From: Winogradskyella schleiferi
GTDB lineage: Bacteria > Bacteroidota > Bacteroidia > Flavobacteriales > Flavobacteriaceae
Direction: 5' to 3'
Assembly: GCF_013394655.1 (NCBI RefSeq)
Contig: NZ_CP053351.1
Coordinates: 1,116,001-1,180,000 of the forward strand
DNA: 64,000 nt
A model generated the notes under the pieces. That model did not search any database and was not told the DNA's origin. It worked only from the letters and a program-made list of their open reading frames with translations. A program made the translations under genes and the position numbers. Within the stretch, counting starts at the first letter, position 1; every line of letters begins with the position of its first letter. This document shows positions 9,886-20,811 of this stretch, in pieces.

Positions 9886-11793
9886 ATGAAAAACATCTTA
9901 ACCATCATATTAATTGCTTTTACAATGGGCTTGAGTGCCCAGAATTATATTGAGCATACCGTAGAACCAGGTGAAACTATTCAGGCTATTGCAAAAAAAT
10001 ATTTGGTTACACCTCATGATATTTATGCGTTAAATCCGGATGCTAAACGGAAATTTCAACCGAATACGGTTTTGATCATTCCGAATTCTAAAGTGAAGAA
10101 TGATTCAATTGTAGAAGATAGAAGAGAGCTTATCGGTTATAAAAATCATAAGGTAAGACGTAAAGAAACTTTATATGGCTTGGCTCAAGAACACAATGTT
10201 TCAGAAGAAGAAATTAAGAAGGCCAATCGCTTTCTATATTCAGAAAATCTCAAAAAAGGGGATAAGATTAGAATTCCAAGGTACAGAACTGTAGTTTCCA
10301 AACAAACCTTGAGTAATACAATAAAAAAATATACGGTTCAACCCAAAGAAGGAAAATGGAGAATTGCCTATAAGTTTGGAATTTCCGTATCGGAATTAGA
10401 AGCTTTAAATCCGTTTATGAACGAGACTATTCAGCCAGGTGATGAGCTTAATGTACCGAATATAAAAGATCAAGAAGAAAAAGCGATTGACACGACGTTC
10501 AGTTATTATGAAGTATTACCAAAAGAAGGTTTTTTCAGACTGAAAGTGAAGCTGAACCTTACACAAGATCAATTAGAACAATTAAACCCTGAATTAAAAG
10601 AAACAGGATTAAAAGCAGGAATGGTTCTAAAAGTGCCAGAGGGCGTTAATGCAACAGGCAGTTTAGAAACGGTAGAAACCACCAATTTAAAGGGCAGTTT
10701 AAGCAATTTTAAGACGAAGAAACTGGCGTTAATGATGCCTTATCGTCTCGACAGAATTGATGTGGATGCCGTTGAGGAAACCAAAGATAAAATTAAGGAT
10801 GATAGACGATTATCTGTGGTTTTGGATTTTCATGTTGGTGTGATGATGGCTTTAGATTCTGCTAAGCAATTAGGGATTTCGACTGATTTAAAGGTGATGG
10901 ATACACGTTATCATGTTTCGGCAACAAGCGAATTATTGGACGATAATGATTTTTCAGACTATGATGCCGTTATTGGTCCTATGGAAGAAAAGAGTTTCAA
11001 TCGGGTTGCGCTAGCTTTACGCTCAGATAATATTCCTGTTATTGCAGCTATGAACAAACCAAAAGAGGTGTACAGTAATGTGTTTCAAACCATACCAGAA
11101 GAAAAATTGTTGCGCAAAGCGATGATCGATTTTATAAAAGCTGATAGTTTAAAAACCAGAGTCGTTATCATTTCAGATCAAGCCCATAAAACGACCAGTG
11201 AAGCCTTGCAGAAAGAGTTTCCTAATTCAAAACTGATTCTTTCTAGAATGGATAAGAAAGATAAAACTAAAGATGCTCATTTTATTTATCATGCTGATTT
11301 ACAGAACGTCTTTGCTGCTGGTAAGACCTATGTGCTTTTAGAAACCGACAATAATGCATTTGTGTCTAGCGTTATTAGTATGCTCAATGGATTGGTAATT
11401 GAGAAAACTGAAATTATATTAGCGACAACAGATAAAAATAGAGCTTTTGAAGGGAAAGATATAGACAATAATAATTTGTCTAATTTAAAGTTTCACTATC
11501 CATCGATTCATAAGGATTTTGATGAAACTAAAGCCAATGGTTTTGTTAAGACATATCGAGAGGAATACGGCGTATCGCCAAGTAAATATGTGTCTCGTGG
11601 TTTTGATATTACTTTAGATCTTTTAATGCGCTTGGCTTCAGCAGAAAATTTATATGCAGCGTCAATGGAATCGATTGAAACGGAATACGTGGAGAATAAG
11701 TTTCGATATAACAAAGCGCTTTTTGGAGGTTATGTAAATCAGGCTGTTTATGTAGTGAAATTTGATGATTTACGAATTGTCAATGCGAATTAA
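9886..11793 (+). CDS. Secreted protein with four LysM repeats and a periplasmic-binding-like domain
   Basis: The protein has 635 residues from ATG 9886; the frame extends to a GTG at 9859, but that lies inside an intergenic repeat and would hide the signal peptide MKNILTIILIAFTMGLSAQ. Four LysM-type units follow (from the motifs YIEHTVEPGETI, KVRRKETLYGLA, YTVQPKEGKW and YYEVLPKEGFF, each ending in an IP/VP boundary), so the protein should bind peptidoglycan. The C-terminal half (about 285-635) looks like the substrate-binding fold of ABC transporter receptors (LALMMPYRL ... VGVMMALDSAKQLG ... DYDAVIGPM). The combination is common in Bacteroidota and is usually annotated simply as a LysM protein; a ligand is not known. 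It is expected in the periplasm. Confidence 0.85.
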   Translation: MKNILTIILIAFTMGLSAQNYIEHTVEPGETIQAIAKKYLVTPHDIYALNPDAKRKFQPNTVLIIPNSKVKNDSIVEDRRELIGYKNHKVRRKETLYGLAQEHNVSEEEIKKANRFLYSENLKKGDKIRIPRYRTVVSKQTLSNTIKKYTVQPKEGKWRIAYKFGISVSELEALNPFMNETIQPGDELNVPNIKDQEEKAIDTTFSYYEVLPKEGFFRLKVKLNLTQDQLEQLNPELKETGLKAGMVLKVPEGVNATGSLETVETTNLKGSLSNFKTKKLALMMPYRLDRIDVDAVEETKDKIKDDRRLSVVLDFHVGVMMALDSAKQLGISTDLKVMDTRYHVSATSELLDDNDFSDYDAVIGPMEEKSFNRVALALRSDNIPVIAAMNKPKEVYSNVFQTIPEEKLLRKAMIDFIKADSLKTRVVIISDQAHKTTSEALQKEFPNSKLILSRMDKKDKTKDAHFIYHADLQNVFAAGKTYVLLETDNNAFVSSVISMLNGLVIEKTEIILATTDKNRAFEGKDIDNNNLSNLKFHYPSIHKDFDETKANGFVKTYREEYGVSPSKYVSRGFDITLDLLMRLASAENLYAASMESIETEYVENKFRYNKALFGGYVNQAVYVVKFDDLRIVNAN

Positions 11794-11901
11794 TGGGTTT
11801 TAAAATGTTAGTTAAAGATGATTTTTTGTCTTATATCGTAGTTTTTATTCTTATTAATAAAAAGATTTTACTTTTAAAATCAGTACTTAAATAATTACCC
11901 C

Positions 11902-12438
11902 GTGAAAAACCTACTTATTATTTTAACCTTCTTTTTTGTCGGTAATTTTTCTAACGACCAAACCATGGTTTGGAATGAAACAACCAAGCTCACTTGGGCA
12001 GATTTCAAAGCCAATCCTGATATGGAATCTGATGCTGTTGCCTTAACAGCGTCTGGAATTACCTTTGGCTATTCCGTAAGAACATCTGATGAAAAAATCG
12101 TCGATTTTTCTACAACGGTCGAGGCTCAATTTTACCCTAATAAATCTTGGTATTTAAAAGAAAAGGGAAATGCGCACATATTGGCACACGAACAATTACA
12201 TTTTGATATTACCGAACTTTATGCACGTCAATTTAGACAGCAATTAACAAAGCTTAAAGCGAATCAAAATGTAAAAAAGCAAATGAACAAACTGCATGTT
12301 ACCATTAACGAAGCTGTTAATGAAACCCAACAGCGCTACGATAAAGAGACCAACCATTCCATGAATATAGAGAAGCAAAAAGAGTGGGAGGCGTTTATAG
12401 CAAAGGAGCTTAAAAGTTTAGATGAATTTAAGTCATAA
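11902..12438 (+). CDS. DUF922 family secreted putative zinc protease
   Basis: This 178-residue protein has a short signal peptide and starts at GTG 11902 (MKNLLIILTFFFVGN); no in-frame ATG precedes it. It carries WNETTKLTWADFKANP at the mature N-terminus and the HExxH motif HEQLH (His96-Glu97-His100) in the context AHILAHEQLHFDITEL, both typical of the DUF922 family of predicted Zn-dependent periplasmic proteases. The C-terminal part is helical and charged. It lies 108 bases after the LysM gene on the same strand, in a region without an obvious terminator, and may be co-transcribed. Substrate unknown. Confidence 0.75.
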   Translation: MKNLLIILTFFFVGNFSNDQTMVWNETTKLTWADFKANPDMESDAVALTASGITFGYSVRTSDEKIVDFSTTVEAQFYPNKSWYLKEKGNAHILAHEQLHFDITELYARQFRQQLTKLKANQNVKKQMNKLHVTINEAVNETQQRYDKETNHSMNIEKQKEWEAFIAKELKSLDEFKS

Positions 12439-12512
12439 ACGCCTACTTTTGACTAGTTCAAGATAAACTTCATCAGGAAGTTCTTTTTTAACATCCACAA
12501 TACATAACTAAA

Positions 12513-12740
12513 ATGGAATTAGACGGTACCGTTTTAATTGAATTGGCACACTACAAAATGCCTTTTGGCAAATACAAAGACCAATATTTGATTGATATCC
12601 CAGAATATTACTACATCTGGTTTCAGCAAAAGGGATTTCCAGAAGGCAAGCTCGGTCGCATGATGGCACAGATGTGCGATATTAAAATTAACGGTTTGGA
12701 AGAATTGATTTATACGATTCGTCGGGATTTTAGGAAGTGA
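12513..12740 (+). CDS. DUF3820 family small protein
   Basis: A 75-residue cytoplasmic protein. The core MPFGKYKDQYLIDIPEYYYIWFQQKGFPEGKLGR matches DUF3820, whose hallmark is the (M/T)PFGKYKG...LxDLPexYLxWF pattern. The family has been linked by annotation to quorum-sensing-regulated factors, but no biochemical role is established. It lies 74 bases downstream of the DUF922 gene on the same strand. Confidence 0.8.
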   Translation: MELDGTVLIELAHYKMPFGKYKDQYLIDIPEYYYIWFQQKGFPEGKLGRMMAQMCDIKINGLEELIYTIRRDFRK

Positions 12741-12969
12741 TATTAAGAGCTTTGATAATTGTATTGTCAATACAACAGTATAACATTATTTTTTTCAACG
12801 ATACGTGCACAAGCTTAGCATAATAAAACTAAGATAGCTCAAACTTTTCACAAAGTCATTCAAGTAAAAACTAGTATTTGCAAAGTATAACAAAATTCAA
12901 AACCCTAACCTTGACACTTAATATTGTCAGATAATTACTAAGTTTGTTTAACCTAAATTCTATAAACCC

Positions 12970-13566
12970 ATGAGAAACGCACTTAGTTTCATGCTTTTTA
13001 TATTTTGTGTATTTCCTATTTTTGGTCAAATAAAAACAGCTTCTGGAGATATTTCTGTTTTGGCTGGTGAAAAAGAACTGTCTGTATCTTTTGGCTATGA
13101 CCATATAAAAATACACGGCTTTGACTCAGAGGAAGAATTTATAAAAGATAAAGTAAAAATCAGGGAAGATCATAAACTAGGAACTGGTAAACAGTTTAGA
13201 GATTCATGGTTTGCGGACAGAGATACCGTATATGCACCATTATTTATTAAGCACCTGAACCACGCCTTACCTGATGAAAGGAAAATCTCTGTTTCAAGAA
13301 ACAATCCTGAAGCAAAATACAATTTGCATGTTGAAACCTTGTGGGTGTATCCTGGCTATAATGTAGGAATGCAACAGCCTGCAAAAATAGAAGTACGACT
13401 TCAGCTATATGATGTAGAAAGCCCAGAAAAGATAATTTGGGAATCAAAATCGCCAATACGTATAAAAGCAAAGGAAGCACCATTTAAGAGAGAGGAGCGG
13501 ATTGGAGCAGCTTACACTGCATTGGCGATTAGCATGTCTTGGTTTTTGAAAAAAAAGGCCAAATAG
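12970..13566 (+). CDS. Secreted protein of unknown function
   Basis: A 198-residue protein with a clear signal peptide (MRNALSFMLFIFCVFPIFGQ). The mature part is mixed alpha/beta (LHVETLWVYPGYNVGMQQPAKIEVRLQLYDVES) and ends with a basic, weakly hydrophobic tail (AISMSWFLKKKAK). I do not recognise the family; the LxVxTxWxxPGxN...xAxVxxxLxxYD pattern recalls DUF4136-like envelope proteins, but this is only a resemblance. It is a single gene; a TTGTATT-gtc-AATACAA hairpin lies in the 229-base gap before it (12759-12775). Confidence 0.6.
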   Translation: MRNALSFMLFIFCVFPIFGQIKTASGDISVLAGEKELSVSFGYDHIKIHGFDSEEEFIKDKVKIREDHKLGTGKQFRDSWFADRDTVYAPLFIKHLNHALPDERKISVSRNNPEAKYNLHVETLWVYPGYNVGMQQPAKIEVRLQLYDVESPEKIIWESKSPIRIKAKEAPFKREERIGAAYTALAISMSWFLKKKAK

Positions 13567-13752
13567 CAGAAAGAAATGAAGTAAAATTTTATGTATGGAA
13601 TGATTTATAACCCTACATTCAAAATGTGTTTTGTCTATTTTATTTGTAAATATTAACAACTAAACTATAAAAAAGCCGTTACAACTGTTTTTTATAATGT
13701 TAAGTAAAAGTTAATGGTATATTGTCCATCCTTTCCCTAAAAAAGGATATGT

Positions 13753-14670
13753 ATGGTACTAAGTTCACATTTTAAGAAGGCAAAATTTGGCATAATCACG
13801 CTTCTTATTTTTATATGTTTATCAGTACTTTCGGTGCGGCAACTTTATCCCATATCTCAAGATGCTAATAGTAAATCCGACTTAAAATTTGAGATATTTT
13901 CCTTTGCCCTAAATGACACGAATAACAGTCCTATAAAGTCAGCTTTTTTTGCTAAAGATTGTTATAAATCGTTCTTAAAATTAAAAGAAAGTTCCCATAT
14001 TTTATTTGCATCTTCAGCGTCATATGCATCTTCAATTACTAAATCAAGAAGTTTACCTGTTGGTTTTTGTGCTGAAAAAGGTGTGGTTCTCAATAAATTA
14101 CCACATCAATTTATGGATGCTTTGGTAATCATCCACGACAATCACCCAGAAATTAATTCGATGAAGATTATCGATTTAGATAGGGAAAACTATGAATGTT
14201 ATTCTGGAAAATGTGATTCTTACGTTAATAATAAGAACATAAGAAACGAGCCTTCAGAAACTTTTTCCTTTATAAATACTATTGAAACACAGAACATATC
14301 CAGTTTTCAAACGCAATTGGTTTATACCAAATTTAAAACGGATAGTGAGAATTTCAAAAAATTAACCAACGGCACTAATGATAGAAGCAGACGTTTTTTA
14401 GCGATATGTGAAAAAGATGACGTTTTATACCATGTAATTGTAGATAGCAGAAATAATGACTATCTGATGGCTTCTGCTCAAAAAGCCTTGATATATTTAA
14501 GAGGTCAAGATTATGAAGTTGATACCATGATTAATTTAGATACTGGAAGTAAGGACATTATGTATGCTCTAGAAGGCGATTATTTAAAAAATCATAGGCC
14601 AAATCCGCTAACATCATCTGCTAAAATTGAAAATGCTTCTAGTCTATTGGTGTATTATACCGATATTTAG
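13753..14670 (+). CDS. Membrane-anchored or secreted protein, function unknown
   Basis: A 305-residue protein with one N-terminal hydrophobic segment (about 12-30, FGIITLLIFICLSVLSV), either an uncleaved signal anchor or a signal peptide, followed by a soluble extracytoplasmic domain with several cysteines. The C-terminal third (RRFLAICEKDDVLYHVIVDSRN ... INLDTGSKDIMYALEGDYL) faintly recalls the NAGPA/phosphodiester glycosidase fold, where an LDGGGS-like motif occurs, but the key glycines are not there, so I make no functional claim. The next gene starts 11 bases downstream, suggesting co-expression. Confidence 0.55.
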   Translation: MVLSSHFKKAKFGIITLLIFICLSVLSVRQLYPISQDANSKSDLKFEIFSFALNDTNNSPIKSAFFAKDCYKSFLKLKESSHILFASSASYASSITKSRSLPVGFCAEKGVVLNKLPHQFMDALVIIHDNHPEINSMKIIDLDRENYECYSGKCDSYVNNKNIRNEPSETFSFINTIETQNISSFQTQLVYTKFKTDSENFKKLTNGTNDRSRRFLAICEKDDVLYHVIVDSRNNDYLMASAQKALIYLRGQDYEVDTMINLDTGSKDIMYALEGDYLKNHRPNPLTSSAKIENASSLLVYYTDI

Positions 14671-14681
14671 AGTTACTTTTT

Positions 14682-15332
14682 ATGTGCCCCAAAAAACTAA
14701 CCTTTCTAATCCTTATCTTTAAACTTGCTTTTGGGTTTTCTCAAAATCATGAGAAGCAAGATAGCATCGAAAATACGCTTAAAACCGTTTCCGTTGATAG
14801 TTTGTCCTATGTTTTTAAAAATTACAATATAGAGGATTATGCGAACGCTGTCGCTATTGCTGTTAAGATGTCAAATGATCAGAACAATATAAAGATCAAA
14901 GAAAAAGGCGTTAACCTTATGGCTACTTTGGCAAGGAATTTTACTAAACTAGTCACGAGTAAATATGTGGACCTAGACGATGAAAGAGTGGTGCGATTAT
15001 TAGAGCGTTTTGAAATCGAAAAATATTACATAGAAAAGCCAAAAGTATCCAGATTCATAAAGTTGATGAATTATTTGTGTAAAGGAGATTACACCTACGT
15101 GCATCACAAGTTAATAGGGACAAGAGCTTACAATATACTTTGGGTGTTTGTTTTCTTATACTTTTCCATTTTTCTTTTCAGCTATTCAAATAAATGCGAT
15201 TGGAAACACGAAAAGAAGTTTAGAAAATTCACCTTGTTTTCCATTGCTTTGTTAATCATACTTTTTATTCTTTTTAAAAGTACTTGTCATGGCAACATTA
15301 AGGATTATTCATTTTACGGAATATCTGTTTAG
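14682..15332 (+). CDS. Secreted/membrane protein, function unknown
   Basis: A 216-residue protein with a signal peptide (MCPKKLTFLILIFKLAFGFSQ), a helical middle (about 40-140) and two C-terminal transmembrane segments (about 149-165 and 182-198, LWVFVFLYFSIFLFSYS and FSIALLIILFILF). No family is recognised. It starts 11 bases after the preceding gene and probably shares its transcript. The 3' end nearly touches the convergent gene at 15341 (8 bases apart). Confidence 0.5.
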   Translation: MCPKKLTFLILIFKLAFGFSQNHEKQDSIENTLKTVSVDSLSYVFKNYNIEDYANAVAIAVKMSNDQNNIKIKEKGVNLMATLARNFTKLVTSKYVDLDDERVVRLLERFEIEKYYIEKPKVSRFIKLMNYLCKGDYTYVHHKLIGTRAYNILWVFVFLYFSIFLFSYSNKCDWKHEKKFRKFTLFSIALLIILFILFKSTCHGNIKDYSFYGISV

Positions 15333-15340
15333 CAAAAGCT

Positions 15341-15841
15341 CTAAATTTTAGACCTCCTGTTCAAATACAAGAAGTAGACAACCAGAAGCAAAAAGAGAAG
15401 CCACAGCGAGCCAATACTGCTATACTCTATAGTATTGAAAATATTCACAAGGTTTAAACGGCTTAAATATTCTGTTTTTGAAAGGTCATCGTAAAGTGAC
15501 ATTACTTTGTTATCTGACCAAATCTGTACTAAGGGCTTAGCTATTGAAGCAATTATAATAAGAGATACAAATGTTAGCCATGGCAGCTTTGACGTTTCAA
15601 TCTTTAATGTGGTTATTTTTTTCTTAAGAATAAGCATAGTAATTATACTGAAGATAAAAGTCGTTACAAGACTAAAAGCCGGAATATAATAGCGAAAATG
15701 AATATCAATAAAACCATCTGAAAGGCCATAATGGAAATAGCCATAAATTAAAGTTTCAATAATGGCATGTACGGCACTGATTAGCGCAAATCCAAATAAT
15801 ACCCAAAGAATAGGGTTATAGATTGATTGTTTCTGTTTCAT
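15341..15841 (-). CDS. Small integral membrane protein, function unknown
   Basis: A 166-residue protein with about four transmembrane helices (about 12-32, 55-75, 85-105, 142-160), short loops and a basic C-terminus (YLNRRSKI). No family is recognised. It overlaps the 3' end of the upstream lipoprotein gene by 26 bases (15816-15841) on the same strand, so the two are translationally linked and likely work together. Confidence 0.55.
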   Translation of the reverse strand: MKQKQSIYNPILWVLFGFALISAVHAIIETLIYGYFHYGLSDGFIDIHFRYYIPAFSLVTTFIFSIITMLILKKKITTLKIETSKLPWLTFVSLIIIASIAKPLVQIWSDNKVMSLYDDLSKTEYLSRLNLVNIFNTIEYSSIGSLWLLFLLLVVYFLYLNRRSKI

Positions 15842-16574
15842 TGGTTGGTTTTATTTGGCTTATTTTCCATGAGTTGCTCAAAGGAATCGTAAAAGAATTT
15901 CCCTCGTATATTTCTTGATAAAGAATCTCTGTATCATTATTGCTCTTATTGAGTAATTTTAATTTGAATGAGGCATCGAGCGAATCCTTTGTTATGGATT
16001 TTTCTATCAAAATCGCTGTAACTTCCAAATCTTCCCCTTCCCTAAAAACCCATGAGTTGTCAGGACACTCAAAATCTATGGCATTGTTGTGTTCGTCAAC
16101 AGGAAGACGTATGGCTATGGCATCATTTACTTTAAAACTCGAGTAAGTTTTAATAGCTTTTGCTTTAATTGATTTTTCACAATCTTCAATAGGTTTCCAA
16201 TAGGCTTTTACGTTTTCAACTTGATGTTGTAATTCAAGCTGCTCTTGGTTAGTATAATTAAAATAAGTGTTGAGTATTAAACCAGATTTATCCTTAGGTC
16301 TATAAACACCTAAAGAATCAAAAAATGAATTTAGTTTTACTGAAGCTTCGTGATTTTTTAAAAGATGATTTTGTAAATCATCCTCAATAGCATAACCGTA
16401 ATATACTGGTGCAAATTCTTTATATTCTAAAGTGTTGAATTTTTTCCGTTGTTCGTCATTCCAATGATCATCCAGATAATTAAAAGCCATTTTTAAGGTA
16501 TTCGGAACCACTATTTTTTTCTTGCAAGAAACGCATACAGAAAATAATAAAATGATAAGGAATCGGAATTTCAA
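15816..16574 (-). CDS. Predicted lipoprotein, function unknown
   Basis: A 252-residue protein with signal peptide and lipobox CVSC (Cys17), starting at TTG 16574; there is no in-frame ATG upstream. The mature protein is mixed alpha/beta with a DRxxEYKEF-like helical start and a beta-rich C-terminus (EDLEVTAILIEKSI ... EILYQEIYEGNSFTIPLSNSWKI). No family is recognised. It is the first gene of a two-gene minus-strand unit with the overlapping membrane protein gene, and is divergent from pyrG. Confidence 0.55.
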   Translation of the reverse strand: MKFRFLIILLFSVCVSCKKKIVVPNTLKMAFNYLDDHWNDEQRKKFNTLEYKEFAPVYYGYAIEDDLQNHLLKNHEASVKLNSFFDSLGVYRPKDKSGLILNTYFNYTNQEQLELQHQVENVKAYWKPIEDCEKSIKAKAIKTYSSFKVNDAIAIRLPVDEHNNAIDFECPDNSWVFREGEDLEVTAILIEKSITKDSLDASFKLKLLNKSNNDTEILYQEIYEGNSFTIPLSNSWKISQIKPTNETETINL

Positions 16575-16730
16575 AAATTTTAGGGTTTTAATTCACTTAC
16601 GAATTACGACTATTTTCATTAATTCGCAAATTATATCCGTTGTATGCCTCAATAAAACAGAGGTTTGTCCATCTCAGCTATAACATATTAACAAACCATA
16701 AACAATTCATAGATTACTCGTTTTATTTCG

Positions 16731-16738
16731 TAATTTTG
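16731..16738 (+). promoter_or_regulatory. Bacteroidota -7 element of pyrG
   Basis: TAATTTTG fits TAnnTTTG. The ATG is 20 bases downstream, giving a short leader of roughly 16 nt. A convincing -33 TTG at the expected distance is not seen. Confidence 0.5.
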
Positions 16739-16749
16739 CCTGCGTTTAA

Positions 16750-18378
<1,629 letters not shown>

Positions 18379-18440
18379 TATGCCACTTTGGCGCAAATGA
18401 AGTTTTGGTTAGCTATTTGATTTAGCCAATTGTTACTTTA

Positions 18441-18501
18441 TTAGGACCTGTCATGTTAGATACTGAAACTAATTCAGCATAAAAAAATCGGACAGGTCTA
18501 A
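18441..18501 (+). repeat. Nested inverted repeat in the pyrG-yidC gap (possible yidC leader structure)
   Basis: An outer stem GACCTGTC (18445-18452) / GACAGGTC (18491-18498) encloses an inner hairpin CTGAA-actaa-TTCAG (18463-18477). The flanks extend the outer stem (TTAG / CTAA) with one bulged base. The structure ends 13 bases before the yidC ATG. The inner part resembles a dispersed flavobacterial repeat (AGATnCTGAAACnAnTTCAGCATnAn), so it may be a repeat copy that now forms part of the yidC leader. Confidence 0.6.
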
Positions 18502-18513
18502 AACTGAAATTAA

Positions 18514-20418
18514 ATGGAAGAAAAGAAATTAGACATTCGATCTATAATAGGTTTTGTCCTCATATTCGGAATTTTGGTATTCATGATGTACCAGAATCAA
18601 CCAACACCAGAGGAACTTGAAGCTCAGAAGAAAGCAGAGCAGGAGCAAGTTGAAGCCGAAAAGAAGGAAAGTAAGCAAGATGAACCTTTGGTTACCACTT
18701 CAGAAAATTATACCAATACACAAGCTTTAGATTCCACGCAGCAAGTTGCACGCCAGAATAAATTAGGTGCTTTTGGTTATGCGGCAACTTTGCCAGGAGA
18801 AACTGTTACAACCGTACAAACCGATGTTTTCGAACTTGAGTTTAGTCGAATTGGTGGTCATTTAGCACAAGTTAAACTGAAGAACTTCGTAGATTATGAT
18901 TCTGTTCCCATTTATTTGGTAAAGGATAATAACAGCGCATTCAATATTACGTTTGGTACGTCAGACAACCGAACATTCAATACACAGGATTTACCGTTTC
19001 AACCAAGTGTCACTAAAAGTGGAGCGAACACAGTAGTTTCCATGAAATTTAAGGCTTCCGAGAATGCGTTTTTAGAATATCGTTATGAGTTGAAACCTAA
19101 TGATTATATGATTGATTTTTCAATCAGGTCGCAAGGTTTGAGTGGTGTGTTTAATACGTCTCAACCTGTTACTTTAGACTGGAAACAAAAAGGACTTCGC
19201 CACGCAAAAAGCATTAGTTATGAAAATCGTTACACCAGATTAACATATATGCACGATGATGGTAAGGTTGATAAATTATCACAAAATGGCGATGATGATG
19301 AAACGGTTGAAGATGTAGAGTGGATATCTTATAGACAGTTCTTTTTCAGTTCTATTTTAGTTTCAAATGATAGCCCATTTAAAAATGTAGCAATGACCTC
19401 CAAGGATTTGGTAGAGGATGACGAAGTTGATACACTTTACACAAAAACGTACACCTCTAAGTTACCATTGGCATATAATGGAGGCGAACTAAATGAAAAT
19501 TTAGGCTTGTATTATGGCCCAACTAAAGCAGAGGTTTTAAAAACATATGATAAAGGTTTAGACGAGAGTATTCCTTTTGGTTGGGGAATTTTCGGATGGA
19601 TAAACAAAATTATTTTCATTCCGTTATTTGGATTTTTAATTCAGTATTTACCACATGGAATTGCCATTATCGTGATGACCATTATGGTTAAAATATTATT
19701 GTCTTTTGTGCAGTATAAGCAATTCCTGTCACAAGCGAAGATGAAAATCTTAAAACCGGAACTAGACGCTGTCAGAGAAAAGTATAAGGACAATAAATTA
19801 AAAGCACAACAAGAAACCATGGCCATCCAGAGTAGAGCTGGTGCAAGTCCGTTAAGTGGCTGTTTGCCAGGTTTAATGCAGATTCCTGTGTTTTATGCCT
19901 TGTTTCAATTTTTCCCAACGGCTTTCGATTTAAGACAAAAAAGTTTTCTTTGGGCAGACGATTTAAGTTCGTACGATTCTATTTTCGAATTGCCGTTTCC
20001 AATTCCATTATATGGAGACCACGTGGCCTTGTTTCCAATATTAGCAGCCATCGCTATTTTCTTCTATATGAAAATGACTACTGGTCAGCAAGCAGCAACA
20101 CAGCCAACACAAGAAGGCATGCCAGATATGGCGAAAATGATGAAGTATATGATTTACTTCTCGCCAATCTTAATGTTGGTATTCTTTAACAACTATGCTT
20201 CAGGTTTAAGTTTGTATTATTTTATTTCTAACTTAATTAGTATTGGAATTATGTTGGTAATTAAAAACTACATTATTGATGAAGATAAAGTACTTGCTAA
20301 GATAGAAGTGAGTAAAACTAAGCCTAAGAAACAAAATAAGTTCCAGAAGAAAATGGCTGAAATGATGGAGCAAGCAGAAGCACAAAAGCAAGCCCAAAAA
20401 GGGAAGAAGAAGAAGTAA
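18514..20418 (+). CDS. yidC: Membrane protein insertase YidC (Oxa1 family)
   Basis: YidC inserts and folds inner-membrane proteins alone or with SecYEG. The 634-residue protein has the Gram-negative layout: an N-terminal transmembrane helix (about 12-28), a large periplasmic beta-supersandwich domain (about 60-350), and the conserved Oxa1 core with about five helices (about 355-590, including HGIAIIVMTIMVKI and SPLSGCLPGLMQIPVFYALFQFF with the hallmark GCLPxLxQxPVxxALF). The C-terminus is strongly basic (KTKPKKQNKFQKK ... GKKKK), as is usual for ribosome contact. It is preceded by a structured leader and followed by a strong terminator. Confidence 0.97.
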   Translation: MEEKKLDIRSIIGFVLIFGILVFMMYQNQPTPEELEAQKKAEQEQVEAEKKESKQDEPLVTTSENYTNTQALDSTQQVARQNKLGAFGYAATLPGETVTTVQTDVFELEFSRIGGHLAQVKLKNFVDYDSVPIYLVKDNNSAFNITFGTSDNRTFNTQDLPFQPSVTKSGANTVVSMKFKASENAFLEYRYELKPNDYMIDFSIRSQGLSGVFNTSQPVTLDWKQKGLRHAKSISYENRYTRLTYMHDDGKVDKLSQNGDDDETVEDVEWISYRQFFFSSILVSNDSPFKNVAMTSKDLVEDDEVDTLYTKTYTSKLPLAYNGGELNENLGLYYGPTKAEVLKTYDKGLDESIPFGWGIFGWINKIIFIPLFGFLIQYLPHGIAIIVMTIMVKILLSFVQYKQFLSQAKMKILKPELDAVREKYKDNKLKAQQETMAIQSRAGASPLSGCLPGLMQIPVFYALFQFFPTAFDLRQKSFLWADDLSSYDSIFELPFPIPLYGDHVALFPILAAIAIFFYMKMTTGQQAATQPTQEGMPDMAKMMKYMIYFSPILMLVFFNNYASGLSLYYFISNLISIGIMLVIKNYIIDEDKVLAKIEVSKTKPKKQNKFQKKMAEMMEQAEAQKQAQKGKKKK

Positions 20419-20443
20419 CTAGAATAAGATGATAATTATAATG

Positions 20444-20473
20444 AGCCTTAGTTAACTACTAAGGCTTTTTTTA
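20444..20473 (+). terminator. Rho-independent terminator of yidC
   Basis: AGCCTTAGT (20444-20452), a five-base loop, then ACTAAGGCT (20458-20466) and a run of T. The nine-base-pair stem is perfect. Confidence 0.9.
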
Positions 20474-20811
20474 TGTCTTGATGATGCTTGTGATTTACAT
20501 TTAAACTTTTATCAAAGAAGAAATAAAGATTATTCAAGAAAAGATCGCGACTTATTTCTCAAGGCAAGTTGCAAATCTGTTGTTGTAAAAATTAGCATTA
20601 AGGATTGATATAAAAGTTGATGTATATTTAATAAATTCGATATTCAAAATGGTAGACTTTGATTTAAAAAGGGCTTAAACTATTGGTGTCATTGAAGAAT
20701 ATTTCAAAGTACGATAATAAGAAAAGCCCAAACTTAAACACAGCTTGAGCTTTTCACTAACTAAAAATCAACCATTATAAATAAGGTAATCAGCCTTAAA
20801 TTTTAATTTTT
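20474..20811. other. Intergenic region between yidC and the fasciclin gene
   Basis: No open frame of note on either strand. The only structure seen is the minus-strand terminator at 20721-20755, listed separately. Confidence 0.5.
20721..20755 (-). terminator. Terminator downstream of the fasciclin gene
   Basis: On the minus strand GAAAAGCTCAAGC pairs with GTTTGGGCTTTTC (two G-T wobbles) around a nine-base loop and is followed by TTATT. It lies 57 bases beyond the fasciclin stop and fits a rho-independent terminator. Confidence 0.65.
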
